A stretch of DNA of 64,000 nt from Zeus faber (taxonomy: Eukaryota; Chordata; Actinopteri; Zeiformes; Zeidae): the NCBI GenBank assembly GCA_960531495.1, contig CAUIJY010000075.1, forward strand, positions 1,364,001-1,428,000, read 5' to 3'. Numbering within the stretch: the stretch's first letter is position 1; the number at the start of each line of letters is the position of its first letter. The notes under the pieces are model-generated. The model worked only from the letters and a program-made list of their open reading frames with translations. It ran no database searches and was not told the origin of the DNA. Shown here piece by piece: positions 1 to 12,667 of this stretch. A program made the translations under genes and the position numbers.

Positions 1-1785
1 TCTTTCAATCTTTCAATCTTTCTTTCATTCTTTCTTTCAATCTTTCTTACTTTCAATTTTTCTATCTTTCAAAATTTCTTCCAATCGTTCAATCTTTCTT
101 TCATTATTTCTTTCAATCTTTCTTTCTTTCAATCTTTCTTTCCATCTTTCTTTCAATCTTTCTTTCATTCTTTCTTTCAATCTTTCAATCTTTCTTTCAA
201 TAGTTCTTTCAATCTTTCTTTCTTTCCATCTTTCTTTCCATCTTTCTTTCATTCTTTACCTTCAGTCTTTCAATCTTTCTTTCAATCTTTCTTTCAATCT
301 TTCTTTCAATCGTTCTTTCTTTCTTTTAGTCTTTCTTTCAATCTTTCAATTTTTCAATCTTTCTTTCATTCTTTCTTTTAATCTTTCAATCTTTCTTTCA
401 TTGTTTCTTTCAATCTTTCTTTCATTCTTTCTTTCATTCTTTCTTTCAATCTTTCTTTCAATCGTTTTTCTTTCTTTTAGTCTTTCTTTCAATCTTTCAA
501 TTTTTCAATCTTTCTTTCATTCTTTCTTTTAATCTTTCAATCTTTCTTTCATTCTTTCCTTCAGTCTTTCATTCTTTCTTTCAATCTTTCTTTTTTCAAT
601 CTTTCTTGCAATCGTTCTTTCAATTGTTTAATCTTTCAATCTTTCTTTCATTCTTTCTTTCAGTCTTTCAATCTTTCTTTCAATCTGTCTTTCAATCTTT
701 CATTCATTCCTTCTTTCAATCTTTCAATCTTTCTTTCAATATTTCTTTCAATCTTTTTTACTTTCAATCTTTCTTTCTTAAAATCTTTCTTTCAATCTTT
801 CTTTCAAACTTTCATTCTTTATTTCAATATTTCAATATTTCAATCTTTCTTTCATTCTTTCTTTCAATCTTTCAATCTTTCTTTAATTCTTTCTTTCAAT
901 CTTTCTTACTTTCAATTTTTCTATCTTTCAATATTTCTTCCAATCTTTCAATATTTCTTTTGTTATTCTTTCAATCTTTCTTTCTTTCAATCTTTCTATC
1001 CATCTATCTTTCAATCTTTCTTTCATTCTTTCTTTCAATCTTTCTTTTTTCAAACTTTCTTGCAAACTTTCTTTCAATTGTTTAATCTTTCAATCTTTCT
1101 TTCATTCTTTCTTTCAGTCTTTCAATCTTTTTTCATTCTTTCTTTCAATATTTCAATCTTTCAATCTTTCTTTCATTCTTGCTTTCAATCTTTCAATCTT
1201 TCTTTCATTCTTTCTTTCAATCTTTCTTACTTTCAATTTTTCTATCTTTCAAAATTTCTTCCAATCGTTCAATCTTTCTTTCATTATTTCTTTCAATCTT
1301 TCTTTCTTTCAATCTTTCTTTCCATCTTTCTTTCAATCTTTCTTTCATTCTTTCTTTCAATCTTTCAATCTTTCTTTCAATAGTTCTTTCAATCTTTCTT
1401 TCTTTCCATCTTTCTTTCCATCTTTCTTTCATTCTTTACCTTCAGTCTTTCAATCTTTCTTTCAATCTTTCTTTCAATCTTTCTTTCAATCGTTCTTTCT
1501 TTCTTTTAGTCTTTCTTTCAATCTTTCAATTTTTCAATCTTTCTTTCATTCTTTCTTTTAATCTTTCAATCTTTCTTTCATTGTTTCTTTCAATCTTTCT
1601 TTCATTCTTTCTTTCATTCTTTCTTTCAATCTTTCTTTCAATCGTTTTTCTTTCTTTTAGTCTTTCTTTCAATCTTTCAATTTTTCAATCTTTCTTTCAT
1701 TCTTTCTTTTAATCTTTCAATCTTTCTTTCATTCTTTCCTTCAGTCTTTCATTCTTTCTTTCAATCTTTCTTTTTTCAATCTTTC
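1..1785. repeat. HOR block with 1180-bp-offset duplication
   Basis: Positions 2 to about 675 match 1182 to about 1855 with a constant offset of 1180 bp, including the AAAATTTCTTCC word (about 70 and 1250), the CTTTACCTTCAG variant (about 255 and 1435) and two TCTTTTAG clusters. The copies separate near 680. There the first copy jumps to a CAATCTGTC-CATTCATTCC segment that lies about 0.75 kb further on in complete type-A units, so the first copy has an internal deletion. The cassette CAATTGTTTAATC is at 621, 1075 and 1801. Confidence 0.75.
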
Positions 1786-3344
1786 TTGCAATCGTTCTTT
1801 CAATTGTTTAATCTTTCAATCTTTCTTTCATTCTTTCTTTCACTCTTTCAATCTTTTTTTCAATCTTTCTTTCATTCTTTCTTTCAATCTTTCTGTCCGT
1901 CATTCTTTCTTTCAGTATTTCTTTCATTCTTTATTTCAATCTTTGTTTCATTCTTTCTTTCAATCTTTCATTCAATCTTTCTTTCAGTCTTTCAATCTGT
2001 CTTTCAAACTTTCAATCTTTCTTTCAATCTTTCAATCTTTCAATCTTTCTTTCAATTTTTCTTTCAATCTTTCAGTCTTTCTTTCATTCTTTCTTTCAAT
2101 CTTTCAATCTTTCCATCTTTCAATCTTTCTTTCATTCTTTCTTTCAATCTTTCAATCTTTCTTTCAATATTTCTTTCAATCTTTCTTTCTGTCAATCTTT
2201 CTTTCCATCTTTCTTTCCATCTTTCTTTCATTCTTTCCTTCAGTCTTTCAATCTTTCTTTCAATCTTTCTTTCAATTTTTCTTTCAATCTTTCTTTCATT
2301 CTTTCCTTCAATCTTTCAATCTTTCTTTCAATCTGTCTTTCAATCTTTCATTCATTCCTTCTTTCAATCTTTCAATCTTTCTTCAATATTTCTTTCAATC
2401 TTTTTTACTTTCAATCTTTCTTTCTTTAAATCTTTCTTTCAATCTTTCTTTCAAACTTTCATTCTTTATTTCAATATTTCAATCGTTCAATCTTTCTTTC
2501 ATTCTTTCTTTCAATCTTTCTTTCAATCTTTCAATCTTTCTTTCAATGTTTCTTTCAATCTTTCATTCTTTAAATCTTTCTTTCAATCTTTCTTTCAAAC
2601 TTTCAATCTTTATTTCAATCGTTCAATCTTTCTTTCATTCTTTCTTTCAATATTTCAATCTTTCAATCTTTCTTTCATTCTTTCTTTCAATCTTTCAATC
2701 TTTCTTTAATTCTTTCTTTCAATCTTTCTTTCTTTCAATTTTTCTATCTTTCAATATTTCTTCCAATCTTTCAATCTTTCTTTTGTTATTCTTTCAATCT
2801 TTCTTTCTTTCAATCTTTCTTTCCATCTATCTTTAAATCTTTCTTTCATTCTTTCTTTCAATCTTTCTTTTTTCAATCTTTCTTGCAAACTTTCTTTCAA
2901 TTGTTTAATCTTTCAATCTTTCTTTCATTCTTTCTTTCAATTTTTCAATCTTTCTTTCTATCTTTCTTTCAATCTTTCTTTCATTCTTTATTTCAATCTT
3001 TGTTTCATTCTTTCTTTCAATCTTTCTTTCTTTCAATCTTTCTTTCAATCTTTCTTTCAATCTTTCTTTCAATCTTTCTTTCAATCTTTCTTTCATTCTT
3101 TCTTTTAATCTTTCAATCTTTCTTTCATTGTTTCTTTCAATCTTTCTGTCTTTCAATATTTCTTTCAATCTTTCAATCTTTCTTTCTTTTTTCAATCTTT
3201 CTTTCAATCTTTCTTTTATTCTATCTTTAAATCTTTCTTTTTTTCAATCTTTCTTGCAATCTTTCTTTCAGTCTTTCAATCTGTCTTTCAAACTTTCAAT
3301 CGTTCTTTCAATCTTTCAATCTTTCAATCTTTCTTTCAATTTTT
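1786..3344. repeat. Type-A-led HOR block (shortened)
   Basis: The block opens with TTGCAATCG and CAATTG at 1801 and carries the type-A hallmark CTGTCCGTCATT near 1893. It follows the same order of landmarks as 27934-29745 and 39733-41530 but is shortened by internal deletions in its first half. Cassettes are at 1801 and 2898, a spacing of 1097 bp against 1320 bp in the complete copies. Confidence 0.65.
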
Positions 3345-6300
3345 CAATCTTTCTTTTGTTATTCTTTAAATCTTTCTTTCTTTCAATCTTTCTATCCATC
3401 TATCTATCAATCTTTTTTTGATTCTTTCTTTCAATCTTTCTTTTTTCAATCTTTCTTGCAAACTTTCTTTCAATTGTTTAATCTTTCAATCTTTCTTTCA
3501 TTCTTTCTTTCAGTCTTTCAATCTTTTTTTCATTCTTTCTTTCAATATTTCAATCTTTCAATCTTTCTGTCATTCTTTCTTCCAATCGTTCAATCTTTCT
3601 TTTATTATTTCTTTCAATCTTTCTTTCTTTCAATCTTTCTTTCCATCTTTCTTTCAATCTTTCTTTCATTCTTTCTTTCAATCTTTCTTTTTTCAATATT
3701 TCTTTCAATCTGTCAATTTTTCTTTCATTCATTATTCTTTCTTTCAATTGTTCTTTCATTCTTTCTTTCAATCTTTCTTTAAATATTTCAATCTTTCAAT
3801 CTTTCTTTCAATCTTTCTTTCAATCTTTCAGTCTTTCTTTCATTCTTTCTTTCAATATTTCAATCTTTCAATCTTTCTTTCATTCTTTCTTTCAATCTTT
3901 CAATCTTTCTTTCATTCTTTCTTTCAATCTTTCAATCTTTCAATTTTTCTATCTTTCAATATTTCTTCCAATCGTTCAATCTTTCTTTCATTATTTCTTT
4001 CAATCTTTCTTTTGTTATATCTTTCAATCTTTCTTTCTTTCAATCTTTCTTTCCATCTTTCTTTCAATATTTCTTTCATTCTTTCTTTCAATCTTTCTTT
4101 CATTATTTCTTTCAGTCTTTCAATCTTTCTTTCAGTCGTTCAATCTTTCTTTCAATCTTTCAATCTTCAATCTTTCAATCTATCTTTCAGTCTTTCAATC
4201 TTTCTTTCAAACTTTCAATATTTCTTTCAATCTTTCAGTCGTTCAATCTTTCTTTCAATCTTTCTTTCAATCTTTCAATCATTCAATCTTTCAATCATTC
4301 AATCTTTCAATCTTTCTTTCTTTCAATCTTTCTTTCATTCTTTCCTTCAGTCTTACAATCTTTCTTTCAATCTTTCTTTCATTCTTTCTTTCAATCTTTC
4401 TTTCAATCTTTCAATCTTTATTTCAATCTTTCAATCTTTCAATCTTTCTTTCATTCTTAATTTCAATCTTTCAATCTTTCAATCTTTCTTTCATTCTTTC
4501 TTTCAATCTTTCTTTCAATCTTTCAATCTTTCTTTCAATATTTCTTTCAATCTTTCTTTCTTTAAATATTTCTTTAATCTTTCTTTCAAACTTTCAATCT
4601 TTATTTCAATCTTTCTTTCAATATTTCAATCTTTCTTTCATTCTTTCTTTCAATCTTTCAATCTTTCTTTAATTCTTTCTTTCAATCTTTCTTACTTTCA
4701 ATTTTTCTATCTTTCAATATTTCTTCCAATCTTTCAATCTTTCTTTTGTTATTCTTTCAATCTTTCTTTCTTTCAATCTTTCTATCCATATATCTTTCAA
4801 TCTTTCTTTCATTCTTTCTTTCAATCTTTCTTTTTTCAAACTTTCTTGCAAACTTTCTTTCAATTGTTTAATCTTTCAATCTTTCTTTCATTCTTTCTTT
4901 CAGTCTTTCAATCTTTTTTTCATTCTTTCTTTCAATATTTCAATCTTTCAATCTTTCACTCATTCTTTCTTTCAATCTTTTAATCTTTCTTTCATTCTTT
5001 CTTTCAATCTTTCTTACTTTCAATTTTTCTATCTTTCAAAATTTCTTCCAATCGTTCAATCTTTCTTTCATTATTTCTTTCAATCTTTCTTTCTTTCAAT
5101 CTTTCTTTCCATCTTTCTTTCAATCTTTCTTTCATTCTTTCTTTCAATCTTTCAATCTTTCTTTCAATAGTTCTTTCAGTCTTTCTTTCTTTCAATCTTT
5201 CTTTCCATCTTTCTTTCCATCTTTCTTTCATTCTTTCCTTCAGTCTTTCATTCTTTCCTTCAGTCTTTCAATCTTTCTTTCAATCTTTCTTTCAATCTTT
5301 CTTTTTTTCAATCTTTTTTTAAATCTTTCTTTCATTCTTTCTTTCAATCTTTCAATCTTTCTTTCAATCTATCTTTCTTTTTTCAATCTTTCTTTCATTC
5401 TTTCTATAGATCTTTCTTTCTTTCAATCTTTCTTTCAGTCTTTCAATCTTTCTTTAAATCTATCTTTCAATCTTTCTTTCAATCTTTCAATCTTTCAATT
5501 TTTCTTTCATTCTTTCTTTTAATCTTTCAATCTTTCAATCTTTCTGTCATTCTTTCTTCCAATCGTTCAATCTTTCTTTTACTATTTCTTTCAATCTTTC
5601 TTTCTTTCAATCTTTCTTTCCATCTTTCTTTCAATCTTTCTTTCCTTCTTTCTTTCAATCTTTCTTTTTTCAATATTTCTTTCAATCTGTCAATTTTTCT
5701 TTCATTCTTTCATTCTTTCTTTCAATTGTTATTTCATTCTTTCTTTCAATCTTTCTTTAAATATTTCAATCTTTCAATCTTTCTTTCAATCTTTCTTTCA
5801 ATCTTTCAGTCTTTCTTTCATTCTTTCTTTCAATATTTCAATCTTTCAATCTTTCTTTCATTCTTTCTTTCAATCTTTCAATCTTTCTTTCAATCTTTCA
5901 ATCTTTCAATTTTTCTATCTTTCAATATTTCTTCCAATCGTTCAATCTTTCTTTCATTATTTCTTTCAATCTTTCTTTTGTTATATCTTTCAATCTTTCT
6001 TTCTTTCAATCTTTCTTTCCATCTTTCTTTCAATATTTCTTTCATTCTTTCTTTCAATCTTTCTTTCATTATTTCTTTCAGTCTTTCAATCTTTCTTTCA
6101 GTCGTTCAATCTTTCTTTCAATCTTTCTTTCAATCTTTCAATCTTCAATCTTTCAATCTATCTTTCAGTCTTTCAATCTTTCTTTCAAACTTTCAATATT
6201 TCTTTCAATCTTTCAGTCGTTCAATCTTTCTTTCAATCTTTCTTTCAATCTTTCAATCATTCAATCTTTCAATCATTCAATCTTTCAATCTTTCTTTCTT

Positions 6301-6935
6301 TCAATCTTTCTTTCATTCTTTCCTTCAGTCTTACAATCTTTCTCTCAATCTTTCTTTCATTCTTTCTTTCAATCTTTCTTTCAATCTTTCAATCTTTCTT
6401 TCAATATGTCTTTCAATCTTTCTTACTTTCAATCTTTCCTTTTTTAAATCTTTCTTTCAATCTTTCTTTCAAACTTTCATTCTTTATTTCAATCTTTCAA
6501 TCTTTCAATCTTTCTTTCATTCTGTATTTCAATCTTTCAATCTTTCAATCTTTCTTTCATTCTTTCTTTCAATCTTTCTTTCAATATTTCAATCTTTCTT
6601 TCATTCTTTCTTTCAATCTTTCAATCTTTCTTTAATTCTTTCTTTCAATCTTTCTTACTTTCAATTTTTCTATCTTTCAATATTTCTTCCAATCTTTCAA
6701 TCTTTCTTTTGTTATTCTTTCAATCTTTCTTTCTTTCAATCTTTCTATCCATCTATCTTTCAATCTTTCTTTCATTCTTTCTTTCAATCTTTCTTTTTTC
6801 AAACTTTCTTGCAAACTTTCTTTTAATTGTTTAATCTTTCAATCTTTCTTTCATTCTTTCTTTCAGTCTTTCAATCTTTTTTTCATTCTTTCTTTCAATA
6901 TTTCAATCTTTCAATCTTTCTTTCATTCTTTCTTT
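3345..6935. repeat. Long type-B HOR block, copy 1
   Basis: This roughly 3.6-kb block aligns with 9157-12667 at an offset that drifts from 5812 to about 5730 bp. Shared landmarks include TTTTTTTGATTC (3414 and 9226), the cassettes at 3471/9283 and 4861/10643, AAAATTTCTTCC (about 5036/10787) and CTATAGATC (about 5404/11134). Small offset changes mark unit gains and losses. The cassette at 6823 is mutated to TAATTG. Related copies lie at about 19560-22775 and 30400-32560. Confidence 0.7.
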
Positions 6936-9156
6936 CAATATTTCAATCTTTCTTTCATTCTTTCCTTCAGTCTTACAATCTTTCTTTCAATCTTTCTTTC
7001 ATTCTTTCTTTCAATCTTTCTTTCAATCTTTCAATCTTTCTTTCAATAAGTCTTTCAATCTTTCTTACTTTCAATCTTTCCTTTTTTAAATCTTTCTTTC
7101 AATCTTTCTTTCAAACTTTCATTCTTTATTTCAATCTTTCAATCTTTCAATCTTTCTTTCATTCTTTATTTCAATCTTTCAATCTTTCAATCTTTCTTTC
7201 AATCTTTCTTTCAATCTTTCATTCATTCCTTCTTTCAATCTTTCAATCTTTCTCTCAATATTTCTTTCAATCTTTTTTACTTTCAATCTTTCTTTCTTTA
7301 AATCTTTCTTTCAATCTTTCTTTCAAACTTTCATTCTTTATTTCAATATTTCAATCGTTCAATCTTTCTTTCATTCTTTCTTTCAATCTTTCTTTCAATC
7401 TTTCAATCTTTCTTTCAATCTTTCTTTCAATTTTTCTTTCTTTAAATCTTTCTTTCAATCTTTCTTTCAAACTTTCAATCTTTATTTCAATCTTTCAATC
7501 TTTCAATCTTTCTTTCATTCTTTCTTTCAATAATTCAATCTTTCAATCTTTCTTTCATTCTTTCTTTCAATCTTTCAATCTTTCTTTCATTCTTTCTTTC
7601 AATCTTTCTTTCTTTCAATTTTTCTATCTTTCAATATTTCTTCAAATCTTTCAATCTTTCTTTTGTTATTCTTTCAATCTTTCTTTCTTTCAATCTTTCT
7701 TTCCATCTATCTTTCAATCTTTCTTTCATTATTTCTTTCAATCTTTCGTACTTTCAATTTTTCTATCTTTCAATATTTCTTCCAATCGTTCAATCTTTCT
7801 TTCAATCTTTCTTTCAATCTTTCTTTCATTCTTTATTTTAATCTTTCAATCTTTCTTTCATTCTTTCTTTCAATCTTTCTGTCTTTCAATATTTCTTTCA
7901 ATCTTTCAATCTTTCTTTTTTTTTCAATCTTTCTTTCAATCTTTCTTTTATTCTATCTTTAAATCTTTGTTTTTTCAATCTTTCTTGCAATCTTTCTTTC
8001 AGTCTTTCAATCTGTCTTTCAAACTTTCAATCTTTCTTTCAATCTTTCAATCTTTCAATCTTTCTTTCAATTTTTCTTTCAATCTTTCAGTCTTTCTTTC
8101 ATTCTTTCTTTCAATCTTTCAATCTTTCAATCTTTCTTTCATTCTTTCTTTCAATCTTTCAATCTTTCTTTCAATATTTCTTTCAATCTTTCTTTCTGTC
8201 AATCTTCTTTCCATCTTTCTTTCCATCTTTCTTTCATTCTTTCGTTCAGTCTTTCAATCTTTCTTTCAATCTTTCTTTCATTTTTTCTTCCAATCTTTCA
8301 TTCATTCTTTCTTTCAATCTTTCAATCTTTCTTTCAATATTTCTTTCAATCTTTTTTACTTTCAATCTTTCTTTCTTTAAATCTTTCTCTCAATCTTTCT
8401 TTCAAACTTTCATTATTTATTTCAATATTTCAATCGTTCAATCTTTCTTTCATTCTTTCTTTCAATCTTTCTTTCAAACTTTCAATCTTTCTTTCAATAT
8501 TTCTTTCAATCTTTCTTTCTTTAAATCTTTCTTTCATTCTTTCTTTCAATATTTCAATTTTTCAATCTTTCTTTCATTCTTTCTTTTAATCTTTCAATCT
8601 TTCTTTCATTGTTTCTTTCAATCTTTCTGTCTTTCAATATTTCATTAAATCTTTCTTTCATTCCTTCTTTCAATCTTTCTTTCAAATTTTCTTTCAATCT
8701 TTCTTTTTTCAATATTTCTTTCAATCTTTCTTTCATTCTTTCTTTCAGTCTTTCAAAATTTGTTTCAAACTTTCAATCTTTCTTTCAATCTTTCAGTCGT
8801 TCAATCTTTCTTTCAATCTTTCTTTGAATCTTTCAATCTTCAATCTTTCAATCTATCTTTCAGTCTTTCTTTCAATCATTCAATCTTTCAATCTTTCTTT
8901 CAATCTTTCTTTCTTTCAATCTTTCTTTCAATCTTTCTTTCAAACTTTCAATCTTTATTTCGATCTTTCAATCTTTCAAACTTTCGTTCAATCTTTCTTT
9001 CAATCTTTCAATCTTTCTTTCATTCTTTCTTTCAATATTTCAATCTTTCAACCTTTCTTTCATTCTTTCTTTCAATCTTTGAATCTTTATTTAATTTTTT
9101 CTTTCAATCTTTCTTACTTTCAATTTTTCTATCTTTCAATATTTCTTCCAATCTTT
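6936..9156. repeat. HOR block paired with 43.7-45.5 kb
   Basis: The block shares private words with a segment about 36.4 kb away: CAATAATTC at 7528 and 43967, and TTTCGTAC near 7744 and 44183, both at the same 36439-bp offset. Further on, CAAAATTTG near 8756 recurs near 45292 and 47630. It contains partial type-A material but no CTGTCCGTCATT. No gene is visible. Confidence 0.65.
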
Positions 9157-12100
9157 CAATCTTTCTTTTGTTATTCTTTAAATCTTTCTTTCTTTCAATC
9201 TTTCTATCCATCTATCTATCAATCTTTTTTTGATTCTTTCTTTCAATCTTTCTTTTTTCAATCTTTCTTGCAAACTTTCTTTCAATTGTTTAATCTTTCA
9301 ATCTTTCTTTCATTCTTTCTTTCAGTCTTTCAATCTTTTTTTCATTCTTTCTTTCAATATTTCAATCTTTCAATCTTTCTGTCATTCTTTCTTCCAATCG
9401 TTCAATCTTTCTTTTATTATTTCTTTCAATCTTTCTTTCTTTCAATCTTTCTTTCCATCTTTCTTTCAATCTTTCTTTCATTCTTTCTTTCAATCTTTCT
9501 TTTTTCAATATTTCTTTCAATCTGTCAATTTTTCTTTCATTCTTTCATTCTTTCTTTCAATTGTTCTTTCATTCTTTCTTTCAATCTTTCTTTAAATATT
9601 TCAATCTTTCAATCTTTCTTTCAATCTTTCTTTCAATCTTTCAGTCTTTCTTTCATTCTTTCTTTCAATATTTCAATCTTTCAATCTTTCTTTCATTCAA
9701 TATTTCTTCCAATCGTTCAATCTTTCTTTCATTATTTCTTTCAATCTTTCTTTTGTTATATCTTTCAATCTTTCTTTCTTTCAATCTTTCTTTCCATCTT
9801 TCTTTCAATATTTCTTTCATTCTTTCTTTCAATCTTTCTTTCATTATTTCTTTCAGTCTTTCAATCTTTCTTTCAGTCGTTCAATCTTTCTTTCAAACTT
9901 TCAATCTTCAATCTTTCAATCTATCTTTCAGTCTTTCAATCTTTCTTTCAAACTTTCAATATTTCTTTCAATCTTTCAGTCGTTCAATCTTTCTTTCAAT
10001 CTTTCTTTCAATCTTTCAATCATTCGATCTTTCAATCATTCAATCTTTCAATCTTTCTTTCTTTCAATCTTTCTTTCATTCTTTCCTTCAGTCTTACAAT
10101 CTTTCTTTCAATCTTTCTATCTTTCTTTCAATATGTCTTTCAATCTTTCTTACTTTCAATCTTTCCTTTTTTAAATCTTTCTTTCAATCTTTCTTTCAAA
10201 CTTTCATTCGTTATTTCAATCTTTCAATCTTTCAATCTTTCTTTCATTCTTAATTTCAATCTTTCAATCTTTCAATCTTTCTTTCATTCTTTCTTTCAAT
10301 CTTTCAATCTTTCTTTCAATATTTCTTTCAATCTTTCTTTCTTTAAATATTTCTTTCAATCTTTCTTTCAAACTTTCAATCTTTATTTCAATCTTTCTTT
10401 CAATATTTCAATCTTTCTTTCATTCTTTCTTTCAATCTTTCAATCTTTCTTTAATTCTTTCTTTCAATCTTTCTTACTTTCAATTTTTCTATCTTTCAAT
10501 ATTTCTTCCAATCTTTCAATCTTTCTTTTGTTATTCTTTCAATCTTTCTTTCTTTCAATCTTTCTATCCATATATCTTTCAATCTTTCTTTCATTCTTTC
10601 TTTCAATCTTTCTTTTTTCAAACTTTCTTGCAAACTTTCTTTCAATTGTTTAATCTTTCAATCTTTCTTTCATTCTTTCTTTCAGTCTTTCAATCTTTTT
10701 TTCATTCTTTCTTTCAATATTTCAATCTTTCAATCTTTCTTTCATTCTTTCTTTCAATCTTTCTTACTTTCAATTTTTCTATCTTTCAAAATTTCTTCCA
10801 ATCGTTCAATCTTTCTTTCATTATTTCTTTCAATCTTTCTTTCTTTCAATCTTTCTTTCCATCTTTCTTTCAATCTTTCTTTCATTCTTTCTTTCAATCT
10901 TTCAATCTTTCTTTCAATAGTTCTTTCAATCTTTCTTTCTTTCAATCTTTCTTTCCATCTTTCTTTCCATCTTTCTTTCATTCTTTCCTTCAGTCTTTCA
11001 ATCTTTCTTTCAATCTTTCTTTCAATCTTTCTTTTTTTCAATCTTTTTTTAAATCTTTCTTTCATTCTTTCTTTCAATCTTTCAATCTTTCTTTCAATCT
11101 ATCTTTCTTTTTTCAATCTTTCTTTCATTCTTTCTATAGATCTTTCTTTCTTTCAATCTTTCTTTCAGTCTTTCAATCTTTCTTTAAATCTATCTTTCAA
11201 TCTTTCTTTCAATCTTTCAATCTTTCAATTTTTCTTTCATTCTTTCTTTCAATCTTTCAATCTTTCAATCTTTCTGTCATTCTTTCTTCCAATCGTTCAA
11301 TCTTTCTTTTATTATTTCTTTCAATCTTTCTTTCTTTCAATCTTTCTTTCCATCTTTCTTTCAATCTTTCTTTCATTCTTTCTTTCAATCTTTCTTTTTT
11401 CAATATTTCTTTCAATCTGTCAATTTTTCTTTCATTCTTTCATTCTTTCTTTCAATTGTTCTTTCATTCTTTCTTTCAATCTTTCTTTAAATATTTCAAT
11501 CTTTCAATCTTTCTTTCAATCTTTCTTTCAATCTTTCAGTCTTTCTTTCATTCTTTCTTTCAATATTTCAATCTTTCAATCTTTCTTTCATTCTTTCTTT
11601 CAATCTTTCAATCTTTCTTTCATTCTTTCTTTCAATCTTTATATCTTTCAATTTTTCTATCTTTCAATATTTCTTCCAATCGTTCAATCTTTCTTTCATT
11701 ATTTCTTTCAATCTTTCTTTTGTTATATCTTTCAATCTTTCTTTCTTTCAATCTTTCTTTCCATCTTTCTTTCAATATTTCTTTCATTCTTTCTTTCAAT
11801 CTTTCTTTCATTATTTCTTTCAGTCTTTCAATCTTTCTTTCAGTCGTTCAATCTTTCTTTCAATCTTTCTTTCAATCTTTCAATCATTCAATCTTTCAAT
11901 CATTCAATCTTTCAATCTTTCTTTCTTTCAATCTTTCTTTAATTCTTTCCTTCAGTCTTACAATCTTTCTCTCAATCTTTCTTTAATTCTTTCTTTCAAT
12001 CTTTCTTTCAATCTTTCAATCTTTCTTTCAATATGTCTTTCAATCTTTCTTACTTTCAATCTTTCCTTTTTTAAATCTTTCTTTCAATCTTTCTTTCAAA

Positions 12101-12667
12101 CTTTCATTCTTTATTTCAATCTTTCAATCCTTCAATCTTTCTTTCATTCTGTATTTCAATCTTTCAATCTTTCAATCTTTCTTTCATTCTTTCTTTCAAT
12201 CTTTCTTTCAATCTTTCAATCTTTCTTTCAATATTTCTTTCAATCTTTCTTTCTTTAAATATTTCTTTCAATCTTTCTTTCAAACTTTCAATCTTTATTT
12301 CAATCTTTCTTTCAATATTTCAATCTTTCTTTCATTCTTTCTTTCAATCTTTCAATCTTTCTTTAATTCTTTCTTTCAATCTTTCTTACTTTCAATTTTT
12401 CTATCTTTCAATATTTCTTCCAATCTTTCAATCTTTCTTTTGTTATTCTTTCAATCTTTCTTTCTTTCAATCTTTCTATCCATCTATCTTTCAATCTTTC
12501 TTTCATTCTTTCTTTCAATCTTTCTTTTTTCAAACTTTCTTGCAAACTTTCTTTCAATTGTTTAATCTTTCAATCTTTCTTTCATTCTTTCTTTCAGTCT
12601 TTCAATCTTTTTTTCATTCTTTCTTTCAATATTTCAATCTTTCAATCTTTCTTTCATTCTTTCTTTC
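9157..12667. repeat. Long type-B HOR block, copy 2
   Basis: This is the partner of 3345-6935. It is also close to 19560-22775: the cassettes at 10643 and 12555 correspond to 20773 and 22664 (offsets 10130 and 10109), and the stretch 10620-11990 looks almost identical to 20750-22120. Relative to copy 1 it lacks a short stretch near 9690, where TTCATTC runs directly into AATATTTCTTCC. The junction is shared with copy 3 near 19685, so copies 2 and 3 share a more recent ancestor. Confidence 0.7.

Noticed and set aside
37-252. Minus-strand KERxKER open frames (also 1217-1432, 5004-5231, 20884-21207 and others)
   Set aside because: They arise from the complementary GAAA repeat and end wherever a variant unit makes a stop. 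They recur only because the HOR copies recur.
3745-3750. Additional CAATTG words followed by TTCTTTC (also near 9557, 11455, 13330, 21589 and 24026)
   Set aside because: They lack the TTGCAA lead and the TTTAATC tail, so they were not counted as the punctuating cassette.
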